This document shows, piece after piece, positions 39,980-48,923 of a stretch of DNA of 64,000 nucleotides; the stretch's first letter is position 1; every line of letters starts with the position of its first letter. This DNA comes from Pseudohalocynthiibacter aestuariivivens (GTDB lineage Bacteria > Pseudomonadota > Alphaproteobacteria > Rhodobacterales > Rhodobacteraceae), in contig NZ_CP049039.1 of NCBI RefSeq assembly GCF_011040495.1, positions 1 through 64,000 of the forward strand, given 5' to 3'. A model generated the notes under the pieces. It saw only the letters and a program-made list of their open reading frames with translations, did not search any database and had not been told where the DNA came from. Position numbers and translations under genes: made by a program.

Positions 39980-42900
39980 ATGACCAAGCCGAAACCGGCA
40001 AATCCGGCTCTCTCAATCTCCCACCCTGATCTCGCCTCTGCGCTCGCGCAAATCGGCACGGAGGTCGACGACCAACCCCTGCGCAGCTCAGCGCTCGCGC
40101 GCATCATGCGCGAGACGTTCCATGGCAGCGATGCCGGCGGTGCCTGGGACTGGCGCATGGCCTATGACCTGATGCAGGCCGCGGCCATCCAGGTGCTGCT
40201 GCGTGGGGACGGTGCAGCAGGTGACATCGCCGCTGCAAAGCTGCTTGCCTCACGGCTGCTGACGGAAACGCGCCGGTCAGAGCAGCAAATCCGGCTGCAG
40301 CAATTTTCCACGCCGTTGCCTTTCGCGGCAATGGTCGTGCGGGCGGCAGCCATTCGCAAGGGCGAGACCGTGCTGGAGCCCTCGGCTGGCACCGGTGCCC
40401 TGGCTGCTTTCACCGCCCGGGCCGGTGCCACGCTTCTGCTCAATGAAATCGACCCCTTTCGCCAGAGCCTCCTGCGCGCGGTCTACGGCGGCGAGGTGAC
40501 GGGCTATGACGGGGAGCATATCGACGATCTGTTGCAGACGCCGGTTCTGCCCGACGTCGTGGTGATGAACCCGCCCTTCGCCTCCTCTGTCGACCGCTCC
40601 CGAGACAAGCACATCGCCGCCAAACATCTCATCGCGGCTGCCAAGCGCCTGGCATCTGGCGGGCGGCTGGTGGCGATCATGCCGCCGGGATTCACGCCCG
40701 AACGCGATGTCACGCATTGGTCCCGCGCCTGCGGCCTCCTGACGCCGCGATTGGCGCTGACGATACCGGGGCAGGTTTATCGCAAGCTCGGCACCTCTGT
40801 GGAAACCCAGCTGATGGTCTTCGACAAGGTGCAGGAGGACGGCGAGTTCATCCGCGTCTCTGTGCGGGATCTGGATGAAGCCTTGGCATATGTCGACGCT
40901 GTGGCCGCAACCCGGACCGAGATGCGCCCCGTACAACAGGCAGCGGCGATCCCTCATGCTCGGCCGACCGTTCCATCATCTGCCCCGCGCAAGACCGCCG
41001 CTGCGCCTGTCGCCGCCTCCAAACCTTGGGCCAATGCTGCCATCTCGCTCAGCTTCACACGCTTCGATGTCCCGCACGACAACACGCCTGTCTCGGACAT
41101 CTATGCGCGCTACCGCCCGCAACGGATCGAGATCGCCGGCGCGCAGGAACATCCAACGCCGTTGGTCGAGAGCATCGCCATGGCTTCCGTGGCGCCGCCC
41201 GTGCCCTCGGATACGGTCAGTGCGGAACTGCGCCTGCCTGCCAGGCTCATCGAGGAGGGACATCTCTCCGAGGCGCAGCTTGAAACCATCATCATGGCGC
41301 ATGATGCCCATGGGCGCGACCTGCCGGGTCGGATGCGCCTAGATGACGACCAGACCAAGCTGACGCGCGCCGATGATGACCCCGACGCACGTGCCTATCG
41401 CCTTGGCTATTTCCTCGGAGACGGCACCGGTTGCGGCAAGGGGCGCGAATGCGCGGGGCTCATCCTCGTGAACTGGCTGGCCGGGCGCAGGAAGGCGATC
41501 TGGGTCTCCAAATCCGCCACGCTGATCGAGGATGCCATCCGCGACTGGACCGATCTTGGCGGCTCGCCCGCCGACATCCAGCCGCTCTCCAAATGGAAAC
41601 CGGACCAGCCCATCCCTATGGGTGACGGCATCCTGTTCGTGACCTACGCCACGCTGCGGTCCGCAGGCAAATGCGGCACCACGCGGCTGAGCCAGATCCT
41701 CGACTGGATGGGCGAAGACTTTGATGGCGTACTGGCTTTCGACGAGGCCCATGCGATGCAGAACGCGGCAGGGTCAGAGCAGGGCAGGGGGGTCAAACCC
41801 TCCCAGCAGGGCCTTGCGGGCCTCCGGCTGCAACTGGCAGCACCCCGCGCTCGCGTCTTCTACATCTCGGCCACGGGTGCCACGAGCGTGCACAACCTGG
41901 CTTATGCCGCGCGTCTCGGTCTCTGGGGGCAGGGGCCGGAATACCCCTTCCCGAGTCGCGAGAGTTTCGTGTCGGCGATGGAAGCCGGCGGCGTGGCCGC
42001 CATGGAGGTGGTCGCGCGCGATCTCAAGACGCTCGGCCTCTACACGGCCCGCGCCCTCAGCTTCGATGGCGTGGAATACGATGTGCTGGAACACGCGCTC
42101 ACCCCGGCGCAGATCGAGATCTACGACGCCTATGCGGGCGCGTTTCGCACGATCCATCACAATCTCGAAGCGGCACTGACTGCGACCGGCGTCAACGATG
42201 CCTCGGGCGAGACCAATGCGTCGGCCGCACGCGCCTCGGCCAAATCCCGCTTCGAAAGCACGAAACAGCGCTTCTTCAACCATCTCCTGATGGGCATGAA
42301 GGCCCCGACCATCATCCGCGCGATCAAGGACGATCTGGCGGCGGGCAAGGCTTGCGTCATCCAAGTGGTCTCAACGGGTGAGAGCCTGCTGAAGCGCCGG
42401 CTTGAGGCGATGGACCCGGAGGATGAGCTGGTCGAAGGCGCGCTGACGCCTCGTGACTATGTTCTCGGCTATCTCGAGCAGGCTTTCCCGATCCATGCGC
42501 AAAAGTTGGTCGAGATCGACGGCAATATGGTGGCGGAACCTTTGCGGGATGAGACCGGGGCGCTGGTTGTCTCGCGCGAGGCGCTCGCCCTGCGTGACGC
42601 GGCCATGATGGAGTTGATGACGCTGGCACCGATCCCTTCGGCGCTCGACCAGATCCTCTGGGCCTTTGGCGACGAGGCCGTCGCCGAGGTCACGGGGCGG
42701 TCCATCCGCCCTTTGAAGGCCGAGGATGGTCATCTCTTCATCGAGAAGCGCAGCGCCAGCAGCAATTCATCCGAGACCCAAGCCTTCATGGACGGTGAGA
42801 AGGATATGCTGATCTTTTCTGATGCGGGCGGCACGGGCCGGTCCTATCACGCGGCCCAAACGGCGAAGAACCAGAAACGACGTCGGCACTATCTTCTGGA

Positions 42901-44242
42901 GCCCGGCTGGCGCGCCGATGCGGCCATCCAGGGGCTGGGCCGCACGCATCGCTCGGCTCAGGTCAGCGCGCCCTTCTTTCGGGTCTGCACCTCCGATGTG
43001 CATGGCGAGAAGCGCTTCACCTCGACGATCAGCAAACGCCTCGACCAGTTGGGGGCCTTGACCAAGGGCCAGCGCGAAACCGGCTCGCAAGGCATGTTCC
43101 GCGAGGAGGATAATCTTGAAAGCCCGATCGCGCGGGCGGCACTGCGTGGGTATTTCGCCGATCTTGCTGCCGGGCGCGCCGAGGCGATGAGTTATGAGAG
43201 TTTCACCGACTGGACAGCCCTTCGGCTGATCGACAAGGACGGTGTGCTTCTCGAGGAGCTTCCCCCGATCCAGCGGTTTCTGAACCGGGTGCTTGCCCTT
43301 CCCATCCACATGCAGAACGCGCTCTTTGCCGAGTTCATGCGCCGGATCGCTGATCAGACCGAACGGGCGCGCGCGGCAGGCACGCTCGATCTCGGCGTGG
43401 AAACCCTGCGTGGCCAAAAGATTGAACAGGTCTCCACAGAGGATCTCTGGACCTGCCCGAAATCCGGCGCCGTGACGCGGATCATCGGGCTCGAGGTGAC
43501 CGACCCAATGTATGTGCTGGGCGCCGAAGAGGCCATTTCGCGCAATGCCGACAAGCTGCCGATGGTCAACCGTGCTTCGGGCCGCGCGGCGCTCATCTCG
43601 GCGCGCCCCATGCAGATGTATGACGAGGACATCGTCACGCTGATGCGCAAGGCGGTGCGGCCAAACGGGTCCAGCTATCTGGAGGAGACGCGGTTCGAGT
43701 CCTCGGCCTGGGAAGATATCGGGAGGCCCGAGTTTGCAGGGCTTTGGGATGCCGAGGCTGCGTCCATACCAAAAACCACCACGACCAAGCTCTACCTGCT
43801 GACCGGGCTCTTGCTCCCGATCTGGAAGGACATTCCGACCACCAATGAGCGCATCTACCGGGTCACGCCCGACGGGGCGACCGCCATGATCGGTCGCACG
43901 CTGAGCGAGGAAGGGGCGGCCGCGCTGCGCGCCCGCTTCCTCGTCTCCAATCCGCAAACGCCGCAGGAGATGTTGACCGCCGCCCTAGGCACCACCGCGC
44001 CTGTGGATCTTGGCCGGGGTCTGACCCTGACCCGTCGCCGGGTCGCAGGCGAGATGCGCCTTGAGTTGGGCGGTGCGGATCGGGGCATGATTGATGGCCT
44101 CAAGGCCGCCGGCTGTTTCACTGAGATCATCGCCTTCCAGTTGCGGGTGTTCCTGCCGCACGGGGACGGGGTCGACACGGGGAGAATTCTGGCCCGGATC
44201 GTTGGGCAGGGAACCACCAAAGCGGCAGAACAAGCCGCCTGA
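39980..44242 (+). CDS. Large fusion of N6-adenine-type methyltransferase and strawberry-notch-like helicase
   Basis: A 1,420-residue protein. Residues ~95-290 form a class I methyltransferase with motif I LEPSAGTGALAAF (~135) and catalytic NPPF in VVMNPPFASSVDR (~197). A spacer region follows. The strawberry-notch-type helicase has Walker A GDGTGCGKG (~480), FDEAHAMQNA (~587) and the C-lobe GLGRTHRSAQVSAPF (~985). Such proteins are standard on conjugative plasmids and phages and may methylate and remodel incoming DNA to escape restriction; that role is inferred. The start follows AAGGAAATCCCC. Confidence 0.88.
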   Translation: MTKPKPANPALSISHPDLASALAQIGTEVDDQPLRSSALARIMRETFHGSDAGGAWDWRMAYDLMQAAAIQVLLRGDGAAGDIAAAKLLASRLLTETRRSEQQIRLQQFSTPLPFAAMVVRAAAIRKGETVLEPSAGTGALAAFTARAGATLLLNEIDPFRQSLLRAVYGGEVTGYDGEHIDDLLQTPVLPDVVVMNPPFASSVDRSRDKHIAAKHLIAAAKRLASGGRLVAIMPPGFTPERDVTHWSRACGLLTPRLALTIPGQVYRKLGTSVETQLMVFDKVQEDGEFIRVSVRDLDEALAYVDAVAATRTEMRPVQQAAAIPHARPTVPSSAPRKTAAAPVAASKPWANAAISLSFTRFDVPHDNTPVSDIYARYRPQRIEIAGAQEHPTPLVESIAMASVAPPVPSDTVSAELRLPARLIEEGHLSEAQLETIIMAHDAHGRDLPGRMRLDDDQTKLTRADDDPDARAYRLGYFLGDGTGCGKGRECAGLILVNWLAGRRKAIWVSKSATLIEDAIRDWTDLGGSPADIQPLSKWKPDQPIPMGDGILFVTYATLRSAGKCGTTRLSQILDWMGEDFDGVLAFDEAHAMQNAAGSEQGRGVKPSQQGLAGLRLQLAAPRARVFYISATGATSVHNLAYAARLGLWGQGPEYPFPSRESFVSAMEAGGVAAMEVVARDLKTLGLYTARALSFDGVEYDVLEHALTPAQIEIYDAYAGAFRTIHHNLEAALTATGVNDASGETNASAARASAKSRFESTKQRFFNHLLMGMKAPTIIRAIKDDLAAGKACVIQVVSTGESLLKRRLEAMDPEDELVEGALTPRDYVLGYLEQAFPIHAQKLVEIDGNMVAEPLRDETGALVVSREALALRDAAMMELMTLAPIPSALDQILWAFGDEAVAEVTGRSIRPLKAEDGHLFIEKRSASSNSSETQAFMDGEKDMLIFSDAGGTGRSYHAAQTAKNQKRRRHYLLEPGWRADAAIQGLGRTHRSAQVSAPFFRVCTSDVHGEKRFTSTISKRLDQLGALTKGQRETGSQGMFREEDNLESPIARAALRGYFADLAAGRAEAMSYESFTDWTALRLIDKDGVLLEELPPIQRFLNRVLALPIHMQNALFAEFMRRIADQTERARAAGTLDLGVETLRGQKIEQVSTEDLWTCPKSGAVTRIIGLEVTDPMYVLGAEEAISRNADKLPMVNRASGRAALISARPMQMYDEDIVTLMRKAVRPNGSSYLEETRFESSAWEDIGRPEFAGLWDAEAASIPKTTTTKLYLLTGLLLPIWKDIPTTNERIYRVTPDGATAMIGRTLSEEGAAALRARFLVSNPQTPQEMLTAALGTTAPVDLGRGLTLTRRRVAGEMRLELGGADRGMIDGLKAAGCFTEIIAFQLRVFLPHGDGVDTGRILARIVGQGTTKAAEQAA

Positions 44243-44363
44243 AAAGTCAAAGAGGGTTTTGGGCCGGGCGTCGCTGATCGGGATTTGGCCGGTCTGCGCT
44301 TTCCGGCCGCGCGCTGACCAATGCCACGCCCGGCCCCCCAATTTCAGACAAGAGGACAGACCC

Positions 44364-44750
44364 ATGACCAATCCCCAGATCGATTATGCCGCAATGGCGG
44401 CTCAGTGGCGTGCAGAGCGCGAAACCACCCTGAAGGCGACCCGAGCGGAGCTGCTCGCGCAACTACGTGCGCTTGGCATCAGCGAGGTCACTGCCGAATA
44501 CGAAGGCTATGGCGACTCCGGCAATGTCGAGGATGTGACGGTGCGGCCTGCAGAGGTCCAACTGCCGGAACCGCTTGCCACCAAGGTGGGCGACTTCGCC
44601 TGGTCGCTCGCCTATCACCATCACCCGGGGTTCGAGAACAACGAGGGCGGCTACGGCACGCTGACCTGGGACATTGCAGCAGACAGAATCACGCTCGATC
44701 ATGCGGATCGCTATGTCGAATGTTCTCACAGCTATGATGAAGGGCTTTGA
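44364..44750 (+). CDS. Small conserved plasmid protein (probably DUF6878)
   Basis: A 128-residue acidic protein. The C-terminal half (GDFAWSLAYHHHPGFENNEGGYGTLTW and ITLDHADRYVECSHSYDEGL) is distinctive and, as I recall it, belongs to DUF6878. The ATG follows AGAGGACAG. It lies between the methyltransferase-helicase and a DUF6915-like gene, in a run of small backbone genes read in one direction. There is no catalytic motif or signal peptide. Function unknown. Confidence 0.7.
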   Translation: MTNPQIDYAAMAAQWRAERETTLKATRAELLAQLRALGISEVTAEYEGYGDSGNVEDVTVRPAEVQLPEPLATKVGDFAWSLAYHHHPGFENNEGGYGTLTWDIAADRITLDHADRYVECSHSYDEGL

Positions 44751-44751
44751 G

Positions 44752-45213
44752 ATGGCGCATCCGCTTCATCATGCCGAAAGCTCGGCCCGAAAATTCGGCG
44801 GGGTGCCGTCTGACTATCAGGCTGTGCACGATTGGTTTGACGCCTCGAAAGAGCACCTCGCGCTCTTCACGCACCGAGCCATGCGTCACCATGCCCAAGG
44901 CCTGTTTGAGGCCGAACGTGTCTTCGGCCCGACCCTGACCAATAGCGCTGGTCGAGAGATCCCCGTGCGCTGGATCGGCGAGCAGCATATCCGCGAAGAC
45001 TGTCAGGGCCGCATTCCGAGCATGGCGGACTGGCTGCGACGGATCCAGCCCGAGCCATGGATGGCCAATGGCCACATCGACCGGCATTCCGGCGATGAGC
45101 CCTGCGGCGACCCAAGGGTCGCCTGGGCATCTGAAGTCGCCGCCGGAAGAACGGTTCTTGGTCTGAAGGATTGGATAGCGGCGCACGCGACGCAAGCCAC
45201 GCAAGGTGCCTGA
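44752..45213 (+). CDS. Small conserved plasmid protein (probably DUF6915)
   Basis: A 153-residue His-rich protein from MAHPLHHAESSARKFGG. The segment DWFDASKEHLALFTHRAMRHHAQGLFEAERVFG, then WIGEQHIREDCQGRIPSMADWL, resembles the DUF6915 group found next to DUF6878 on related plasmids. The clustered His and Glu could bind a metal. The ATG lies one base after the preceding stop, so translation is coupled. Function unknown. Confidence 0.65.
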   Translation: MAHPLHHAESSARKFGGVPSDYQAVHDWFDASKEHLALFTHRAMRHHAQGLFEAERVFGPTLTNSAGREIPVRWIGEQHIREDCQGRIPSMADWLRRIQPEPWMANGHIDRHSGDEPCGDPRVAWASEVAAGRTVLGLKDWIAAHATQATQGA

Positions 45214-45313
45214 CAGCACTCGGCCGTTTGCCAAACAAATCTTGCATGGAAGCCCGGTCGGAAGATCGGACTTCTTGCGTCGTTTCCCCACCATTCTTCG
45301 TAAGGAGTTTCGC

Positions 45314-45616
45314 ATGACACTCGATGAAATCAAGGCCGCCGTCGATGCCGACCAGACCGTGCATTGGGCCAATACCGGCTACGTTGTCCACAAGGACCGG
45401 CTCGGTCAGTACCTCATCACCTATGTGCCGAACGGTAGCTGCATCGGTCTGACCGACCGGGGCGGGCACGGGTTGAACGGCAGAGAGGCGGAGTTCTTCA
45501 TCGCGCGATCGGAGGACTGCGCGGAAAATCCGGGCAGCCAATCAAGACCAGACGGGCAGGGGAGGGGCGTAGCACCCGGAGGCGCGGGGGCATTCCCACT
45601 CGGACGGCAGCTCTGA
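45314..45616 (+). CDS. Small hypothetical protein
   Basis: A 100-residue protein (MTLDEIKAAVDADQTVHWANTGY…), with AAGGAG well placed before its ATG. The first ~65 residues look folded and acidic (VVHKDRLGQYLITYVPNGSCIGLTD); the rest is Gly/Pro-rich and low in information. I cannot name the family. It belongs to the run of small rightward backbone genes. Confidence 0.6.
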   Translation: MTLDEIKAAVDADQTVHWANTGYVVHKDRLGQYLITYVPNGSCIGLTDRGGHGLNGREAEFFIARSEDCAENPGSQSRPDGQGRGVAPGGAGAFPLGRQL

Positions 45617-45740
45617 CCCGTGGGCGGGGCTGAAAGGAAAGCGAGCTTTCTGATTTGTGATCCCAAGAGGGGTCGAGAAAGCAATCCCGGATGCGTTGGC
45701 AAGAACGTCAGGCACCGGCCAATCCAAAAGGAACCATCCC

Positions 45741-46469
45741 ATGTTCGCAGGAACCCTCACCCGCAATGTCGAGACCGCAGCCGCTCAGTACACCGGCATG
45801 ATCCACTCGACGCGCTTTGACATCGCCATCCAGTTGGAGGCGCGGGCCAAGATGTCCGAACGCAGCCCGGATTTTGACGTGACGGCAGTCAACAAAACAG
45901 GACGCAAGGTGCGCATCGGCACGGCCTGGAACGAGGCCGGCAATACCAGCGGCAACCCCTACATCTCGATGCAGATCGATGTCGGCTTGGGTCCGTTCCG
46001 GGTCAACGCGGTGCAGACGAAAGAAGCGCGCGCGACCCAAAGCGGGGAGTTCGAGATCATCCCGCTGGTCTCGAACGGCCTGATGAAATCCGGCTCGATC
46101 TCGGGCGAGCTCACCGCCATGGACGCTGACAACGCCTTCACGGGCTACATCGCCAACATGATGTTCGATCTGGAGTTTATGCTGATCGAGAACAGCTACA
46201 AATCCGAGGAGACCCACCCCGATTACCGCATCGAGGTCAGCTCGCCCCGGGGCGCACCGATCCGCGTCGGCTCGGCGTGGATGGCGAAAAGCAGCCGCAC
46301 GGGCAATGACTACCTGTCGCTGCTGATCAACACGCCCGATGGCGACCTGCGCGTGAACGCCGTGCAGAACGAAGAACAGCGCGGTGGGCAGACCTTCTCG
46401 ATCATCCCGTTCATCGACAGCAGTGAGCAGCCGCAGGACGCGGGTGCTGGGCTCTCGCTGGTCGCCTAA
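45741..46469 (+). CDS. Protein with two DUF736 domains
   Basis: A 242-residue protein. Each half has the DUF736 pattern of alternating strands: VRIGTAWNEAGNTSGNPYISMQIDV and, in the second half, IRVGSAWMAKSSRTGNDYLSLLI, each followed by RVNAVQ. Single-domain DUF736 proteins of about 100 residues are widespread on alphaproteobacterial plasmids, so this is a double version. It may be a nucleic-acid-binding accessory; unproven. The start follows AAAAGGAACC. Confidence 0.82.
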   Translation: MFAGTLTRNVETAAAQYTGMIHSTRFDIAIQLEARAKMSERSPDFDVTAVNKTGRKVRIGTAWNEAGNTSGNPYISMQIDVGLGPFRVNAVQTKEARATQSGEFEIIPLVSNGLMKSGSISGELTAMDADNAFTGYIANMMFDLEFMLIENSYKSEETHPDYRIEVSSPRGAPIRVGSAWMAKSSRTGNDYLSLLINTPDGDLRVNAVQNEEQRGGQTFSIIPFIDSSEQPQDAGAGLSLVA

Positions 46470-46607
46470 TCGGCGCGCGAGGGGGAGACGATCTGAACCC
46501 AAAGGGGAGCCGTGGGATCACGGTTCCCCTTTTTCCATGTCCGTTCGCGTGAAGGACGCCACCCGCTTGCGATCTGCTGAATATGATATACGATAATATA
46601 TTATTGA

Positions 46608-47162
46608 ATGGACGAGGGTAGGCGCATGGTGGTGAGACTGGGAAAAGCTCCGTGGTTCGAGAGCTTTGATGTAGAAGCAGAGGTTGCAGAGCTGCTTGCT
46701 CATATCGAGCGCTGCACCGGATTCGCGCTACCCGCCCGAAAGCGTGAAGTCATCTTGACCCATGCAAGGGCAAAGCTCGACAGGACAAGGCAGGCATATC
46801 TGGAGGCCAAGGCGGCGGGAAAGCCGGTGTCCACATCGCGGCGTGCGTATCTGACCGACCAGCAGGACACGATCTTCATGGCGATCCCGGAAGAGAACCT
46901 TGCGCTGATGCCGCTAAACGAACAGGTCCTGAACGACCCGTCACTTTACGCGGACGCCATGCACCGCGCCGCTGCGATTAGCGAGGATGAGCTTTTCATG
47001 GCGTTGTCCTCATCGCTGAACGATATGACGATCCAAGACGCTCGGGCGTTTGTCTCGAAGCTGTGGCACAGCACGATCGATGACAATTCCCGCAAGTATG
47101 CCGAAGCCCTGAAGCGCCCCGAGCGTGAACCGCAGCCCTTTCGCCCGGGGAACACCGTGTAA
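46608..47162 (+). CDS. Hypothetical protein
   Basis: A 184-residue, largely helical protein beginning MDEGRRMVVRLGKAPW (a start at MVV, ATG 46626, is possible). The stretch AELLAHIERCTGFALPARKREVILTHARAKL and the rest show no motif I know. The leader just upstream (46580-46607) is sharply AT-rich, with ATGATATACGATAATATATT, unlike the GC-rich backbone. The gene and the rhomboid gene after it may be accessory cargo. Function unknown. Confidence 0.6.
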   Translation: MDEGRRMVVRLGKAPWFESFDVEAEVAELLAHIERCTGFALPARKREVILTHARAKLDRTRQAYLEAKAAGKPVSTSRRAYLTDQQDTIFMAIPEENLALMPLNEQVLNDPSLYADAMHRAAAISEDELFMALSSSLNDMTIQDARAFVSKLWHSTIDDNSRKYAEALKRPEREPQPFRPGNTV

Positions 47163-47292
47163 GATCGGAGCCATTCTCTTGGCTTGAGCCGTACCGAGGT
47201 TGGCCGCCTCGAACCCCCTTTCCTGGAGGTGGCATCCTGTGCAGCGCGCGAAAGCCGTTGAAGGTGCTGTGGTGACGTCTACTGTCGCCAAC

Positions 47293-47892
47293 ATGATGAA
47301 CCGGGATCACATGCGCGCCTTCTTGCGGCGCGCCGCGGCGCTTGCCGCTTTTGTCGCACTGCTCTGGGCGGTCCAAGTCGTCAATTGGATCACCGGCTAC
47401 GGCTTGAACCCGGCCTTCGGCCTGATCCCCCGGCACGTCAGCGGATTGGATGGTGTCATCACCATACCCCTTCTGCATGGAAGCTTCGCGCACCTTATGG
47501 GCAATACGCCGCCGCTCTTGGTGATGGGTGGGCTGCTGGTGGCCACGACCACGAGAGCCTTGCTGCCGGTGAACGCAGTGGTGATCGGCCTCGGCGGCGG
47601 ACTCGTCTGGCTGTTCGGAAGCTCCGCCATCCATATCGGTGCGTCAGGGTTGGTCTTCGGCTGGTTTGGCTTCCTCGTCGCGCGCGGCTTCGTGGATCGC
47701 TCATTGATCACGCTGGGCGCGGCACTGGTGGTCGGTGTCCTCTATAGCTCCATTCTCTGGGGCGTTCTTCCGGGCCAACCCGGCGTCTCGTGGGAGGCGC
47801 ATCTCTTCGGCGCCATCGCGGGCGCGGCCGCTGCAGCCCTTGTCCGGACGCATGTCCATGCGCCGCGCCTCGGCAGTGTCGATCTGGACTGA
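47293..47892 (+). CDS. Rhomboid-family intramembrane serine protease
   Basis: A membrane protein of about 199 residues. LLHGSFAHLMGNTPPLLVMG carries the HxxxN oxyanion-side motif, HIGASGLVFGWFGF has the catalytic Ser in GASG, and WEAHLFGAIAGA has the catalytic His. About six transmembrane helices are predicted. It would cleave membrane proteins within the bilayer. The start is uncertain: ATG 47293 or 47296 precedes the first helix, and upstream in-frame TTG/GTG codons (from 47200) are possible. Presence on a plasmid next to a defence cassette is unusual. Confidence 0.82.
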   Translation: MMNRDHMRAFLRRAAALAAFVALLWAVQVVNWITGYGLNPAFGLIPRHVSGLDGVITIPLLHGSFAHLMGNTPPLLVMGGLLVATTTRALLPVNAVVIGLGGGLVWLFGSSAIHIGASGLVFGWFGFLVARGFVDRSLITLGAALVVGVLYSSILWGVLPGQPGVSWEAHLFGAIAGAAAAALVRTHVHAPRLGSVDLD

Positions 47893-48134
47893 AGCGCTAC
47901 ACCTGCCCAAAGCTGCCGCTCGATGAGAGGTCCAATACTGCGACGCAACGATATTAAATATCTAATTTTTCTATTTCAGTTGCGAATTGACCGAGGCTTC
48001 CTGCGATCGTTGCAATTCTGGTGTTTGCGACCCATTCTCCGCGTAATGTTAACCAGGTTAGGAATATCCATTAACATTCACCGCATCGATGTCCTCTGGG
48101 CAATACTCGACCCCGAACAGAATGACTGATCACT
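47893..48134. other. AT-rich gap before the HamAB-like cassette
   Basis: The 242 bases are clearly AT-richer than the backbone. They contain the perfect palindrome GATATT-A-AATATC (47949-47961) and a TTAACCAGGTTA dyad near 48049-48060. This is probably the promoter and control region of the nuclease-helicase operon, and the composition change marks a likely insertion boundary. No gene was seen. Confidence 0.45.
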
Positions 48135-48923
48135 ATGGTAATTGCGCTGACACCGATCCGAGAGGGCGATCTATGGTCCGGGTCTACATGGACGGTCGAA
48201 GACGAAAATGCGTTGGCCGGGCTGCTTGCTCGCGTGGCCATCGGCCAAGCCAGAGTTGCCGAGCGCATTCTGCACGAGGACGGTTTGGTTGACATCAACT
48301 ACCCAATGGGCGGCTATGAAAGTGCGCGGAACCTACTCAAGCTTGGCCCAAGTGGTGATCCGGCCCATCGTGATGGTTGGATGTTCCAAGTGATCTCGTG
48401 GATTGCCGCGCACCGCGCAGGGAGGCCGGGCATGATCCGGTCGCCACACATGCGACATGCGGACAAGGGCCTCGATGGGCTCTTGGTTGAGTTCGACGAC
48501 ACGGAGATCGCGCGAGTAGTGATCTCTGAGGAGAAGGCAACGGGGAATGCTCGAACTATGGTCCGGGATCGGGTTTGGCCCGAGTTTCAAGACTTTGAGA
48601 CGGGCAGACGGGATGCCGAACTCGTCGATGGTGTCTCAACGTTGCTTGCGGGTGCCGGGCATCCTAATCCCGATGCCGTGGTTGCCGCCATCTTGTGGAC
48701 GGAGAAGCGGGCCTACCGGGTTGCGGTAACGATCGACGACACGCACGCTTCGGAGAAAGGCCTCAAGGCTCTCTACAAGGGCTACGAGGCAGCAGTCTCC
48801 GGCGCGATCGACCGTCGCCGGGCGGAGGCCTTCCAAGTTCAGAGTCTCCGGCCCTGGTTCGAAAATATCGCCGTCAGGGCAACCGCCATCATCGATGCCG
48901 AGGAGGCCGCCATCAATGTATGA
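48135..48923 (+). CDS. hamA: HamA-like (DUF1837-type) nuclease subunit of a Hachiman/AbpAB-like defence pair
   Basis: A 262-residue protein. GLDGLLVEFDDTEIARVVISEEKATGN (~112-138) supplies the D…ExK pattern of a PD-(D/E)xK nuclease: Asp114, then Glu132-x-Lys134. In Hachiman and AbpAB systems a DUF1837 nuclease of this size is encoded just before a large helicase, as here. The stop overlaps the helicase start by 8 bases. HamA is expected to degrade DNA when its helicase partner detects damaged or phage DNA. Family assignment rests on motif and context. Confidence 0.72.
   Translation: MVIALTPIREGDLWSGSTWTVEDENALAGLLARVAIGQARVAERILHEDGLVDINYPMGGYESARNLLKLGPSGDPAHRDGWMFQVISWIAAHRAGRPGMIRSPHMRHADKGLDGLLVEFDDTEIARVVISEEKATGNARTMVRDRVWPEFQDFETGRRDAELVDGVSTLLAGAGHPNPDAVVAAILWTEKRAYRVAVTIDDTHASEKGLKALYKGYEAAVSGAIDRRRAEAFQVQSLRPWFENIAVRATAIIDAEEAAINV

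Noticed and set aside
40277..44371. Long minus-strand frames under the methyltransferase-helicase gene (up to 396 codons)
   Set aside because: They are complementary-frame shadows of a strongly biased GC-rich gene and show no domain.
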